Source of the DNA: an uncultured Rickettsiales bacterium
Lineage (GTDB): Bacteria; Pseudomonadota; Alphaproteobacteria; Rickettsiales; UBA1997
Reading direction: 5' to 3'
Assembly: GCA_944390875.1 (NCBI GenBank)
Contig: CALXRO010000048.1
Span: 1 to 5,738 of the forward strand
DNA: 5,738 nucleotides
The notes beneath the pieces are model-generated. The model had not been told where the DNA came from and did not search any database. It was given only the letters and a program-made list of their open reading frames with translations. Positions 5,431 to 5,738 of the stretch are shown in pieces. How positions within the stretch are numbered: position 1 is the stretch's first letter; every line of letters begins with the position of its first letter. A program made the translations under genes and the position numbers.

Positions 5431-5738
5431 ATGTACGAAGAATTAAAAAAAATAGAACTTCTTTGTAAAAACTGTGATAAGTGTCAATTATCAAAGACAA
5501 GGACAAATGTTGTATTTTCTGATGGAATACCAAACAATAAGCTAATGTTAATAGGTGAGGCTCCAGGATATTATGAAGATCAAGAAGGAAAACCTTTTGT
5601 TGGTAGGTCAGGACAATTATTAGATAAAATACTTGAGTCAGTTGGATTATCAAGAAAAAAAGATTTATATATTTGTAATGTTATAAAATGTAGACCACCA
5701 GATAATAGAAACCCTTTACCTGAAGAGCAAATAGCTTG
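5431..5738 (+). CDS. udg: Uracil-DNA glycosylase, family 4 type with Fe-S cluster (partial)
   Basis: This enzyme removes uracil from DNA, starting base excision repair of deaminated cytosine. The first 102 residues are present; the C-terminus lies beyond the right edge. NCDKCQLSKTRTNVV (14-28) supplies the first two cluster cysteines, Cys15 and Cys18. Uracil-pocket motif I is GEAPGYYED (42-50), followed by GKPFVGRSGQLLDKIL (53-68). NVIKCRPPDNRNP (83-95) supplies Cys87, and the last two bases, TG, begin what is probably the fourth cysteine codon. An in-frame TAG inside the end of cdsA excludes an upstream start, so the N-terminal extension common in alphaproteobacterial homologues is absent. 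There is no Shine-Dalgarno sequence; the gene begins seven bases after cdsA and probably shares its transcript. The C-terminal motif II cannot be checked. Confidence 0.92.
   Translation, partial: MYEELKKIELLCKNCDKCQLSKTRTNVVFSDGIPNNKLMLIGEAPGYYEDQEGKPFVGRSGQLLDKILESVGLSRKKDLYICNVIKCRPPDNRNPLPEEQIA

Noticed and set aside
5429..5653. 74-codon minus-strand frame opposite the uracil-DNA glycosylase
   Set aside because: The opposite strand encodes clear family 4 glycosylase motifs; the antisense protein has no recognisable features.

Overview
The window is very AT-rich, densely packed and uses the standard genetic code (Trp is TGG). The proteins look alphaproteobacterial. L3, L23 and S10 carry alphaproteobacterial-style motifs, phosphatidylserine decarboxylase is the short type common in that class, and a lipobox protein implies an outer membrane. 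AT-richness plus tight packing suggests a reduced genome such as a Rickettsiales or Holosporales-like, host-associated bacterium. That placement is an inference; no 16S or other decisive marker is present.

Layout: positions 1-2314 are the head of the S10 ribosomal protein operon on the minus strand, in the conserved order rpsJ (S10), rplC (L3), rplD (L4), rplW (L23), rplB (L2, cut by the left edge). Genes overlap by one base at TAATG junctions or are separated by 2-9 bases, so translation is probably coupled. Positions 2315-2651 form a divergent intergenic region. It holds a strong sigma70-type promoter (TTGACA, 17 bases, TATACT) firing leftward into rpsJ, a leader of about 90 nt with two hairpins, a 26-bp palindrome, and a weaker candidate promoter firing rightward. 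Positions 2652-5738 are a plus-strand operon: psd, pssA, a BON-domain lipoprotein, cdsA, and the first part of a family 4 type uracil-DNA glycosylase.

How the genes work together: CdsA makes CDP-diacylglycerol, PssA converts it to phosphatidylserine and Psd decarboxylates that to phosphatidylethanolamine. All three CDP-DAG-to-PE steps are thus encoded within about 2.8 kb. A two-BON lipoprotein, of the kind known elsewhere to bind anionic phospholipid at the outer membrane, lies between the second and third enzyme genes. The glycosylase gene follows cdsA by seven bases and is probably co-transcribed, with no obvious functional link.

I see no mobile element, CRISPR array, tRNA, rRNA or unambiguous terminator. 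The points most worth a second look are the compact PE-synthesis cluster with its embedded BON lipoprotein, and the structured divergent regulatory region. Several unusual substitutions in otherwise conserved ribosomal protein sites are minor additions. Nothing here clearly amounts to an undescribed system.
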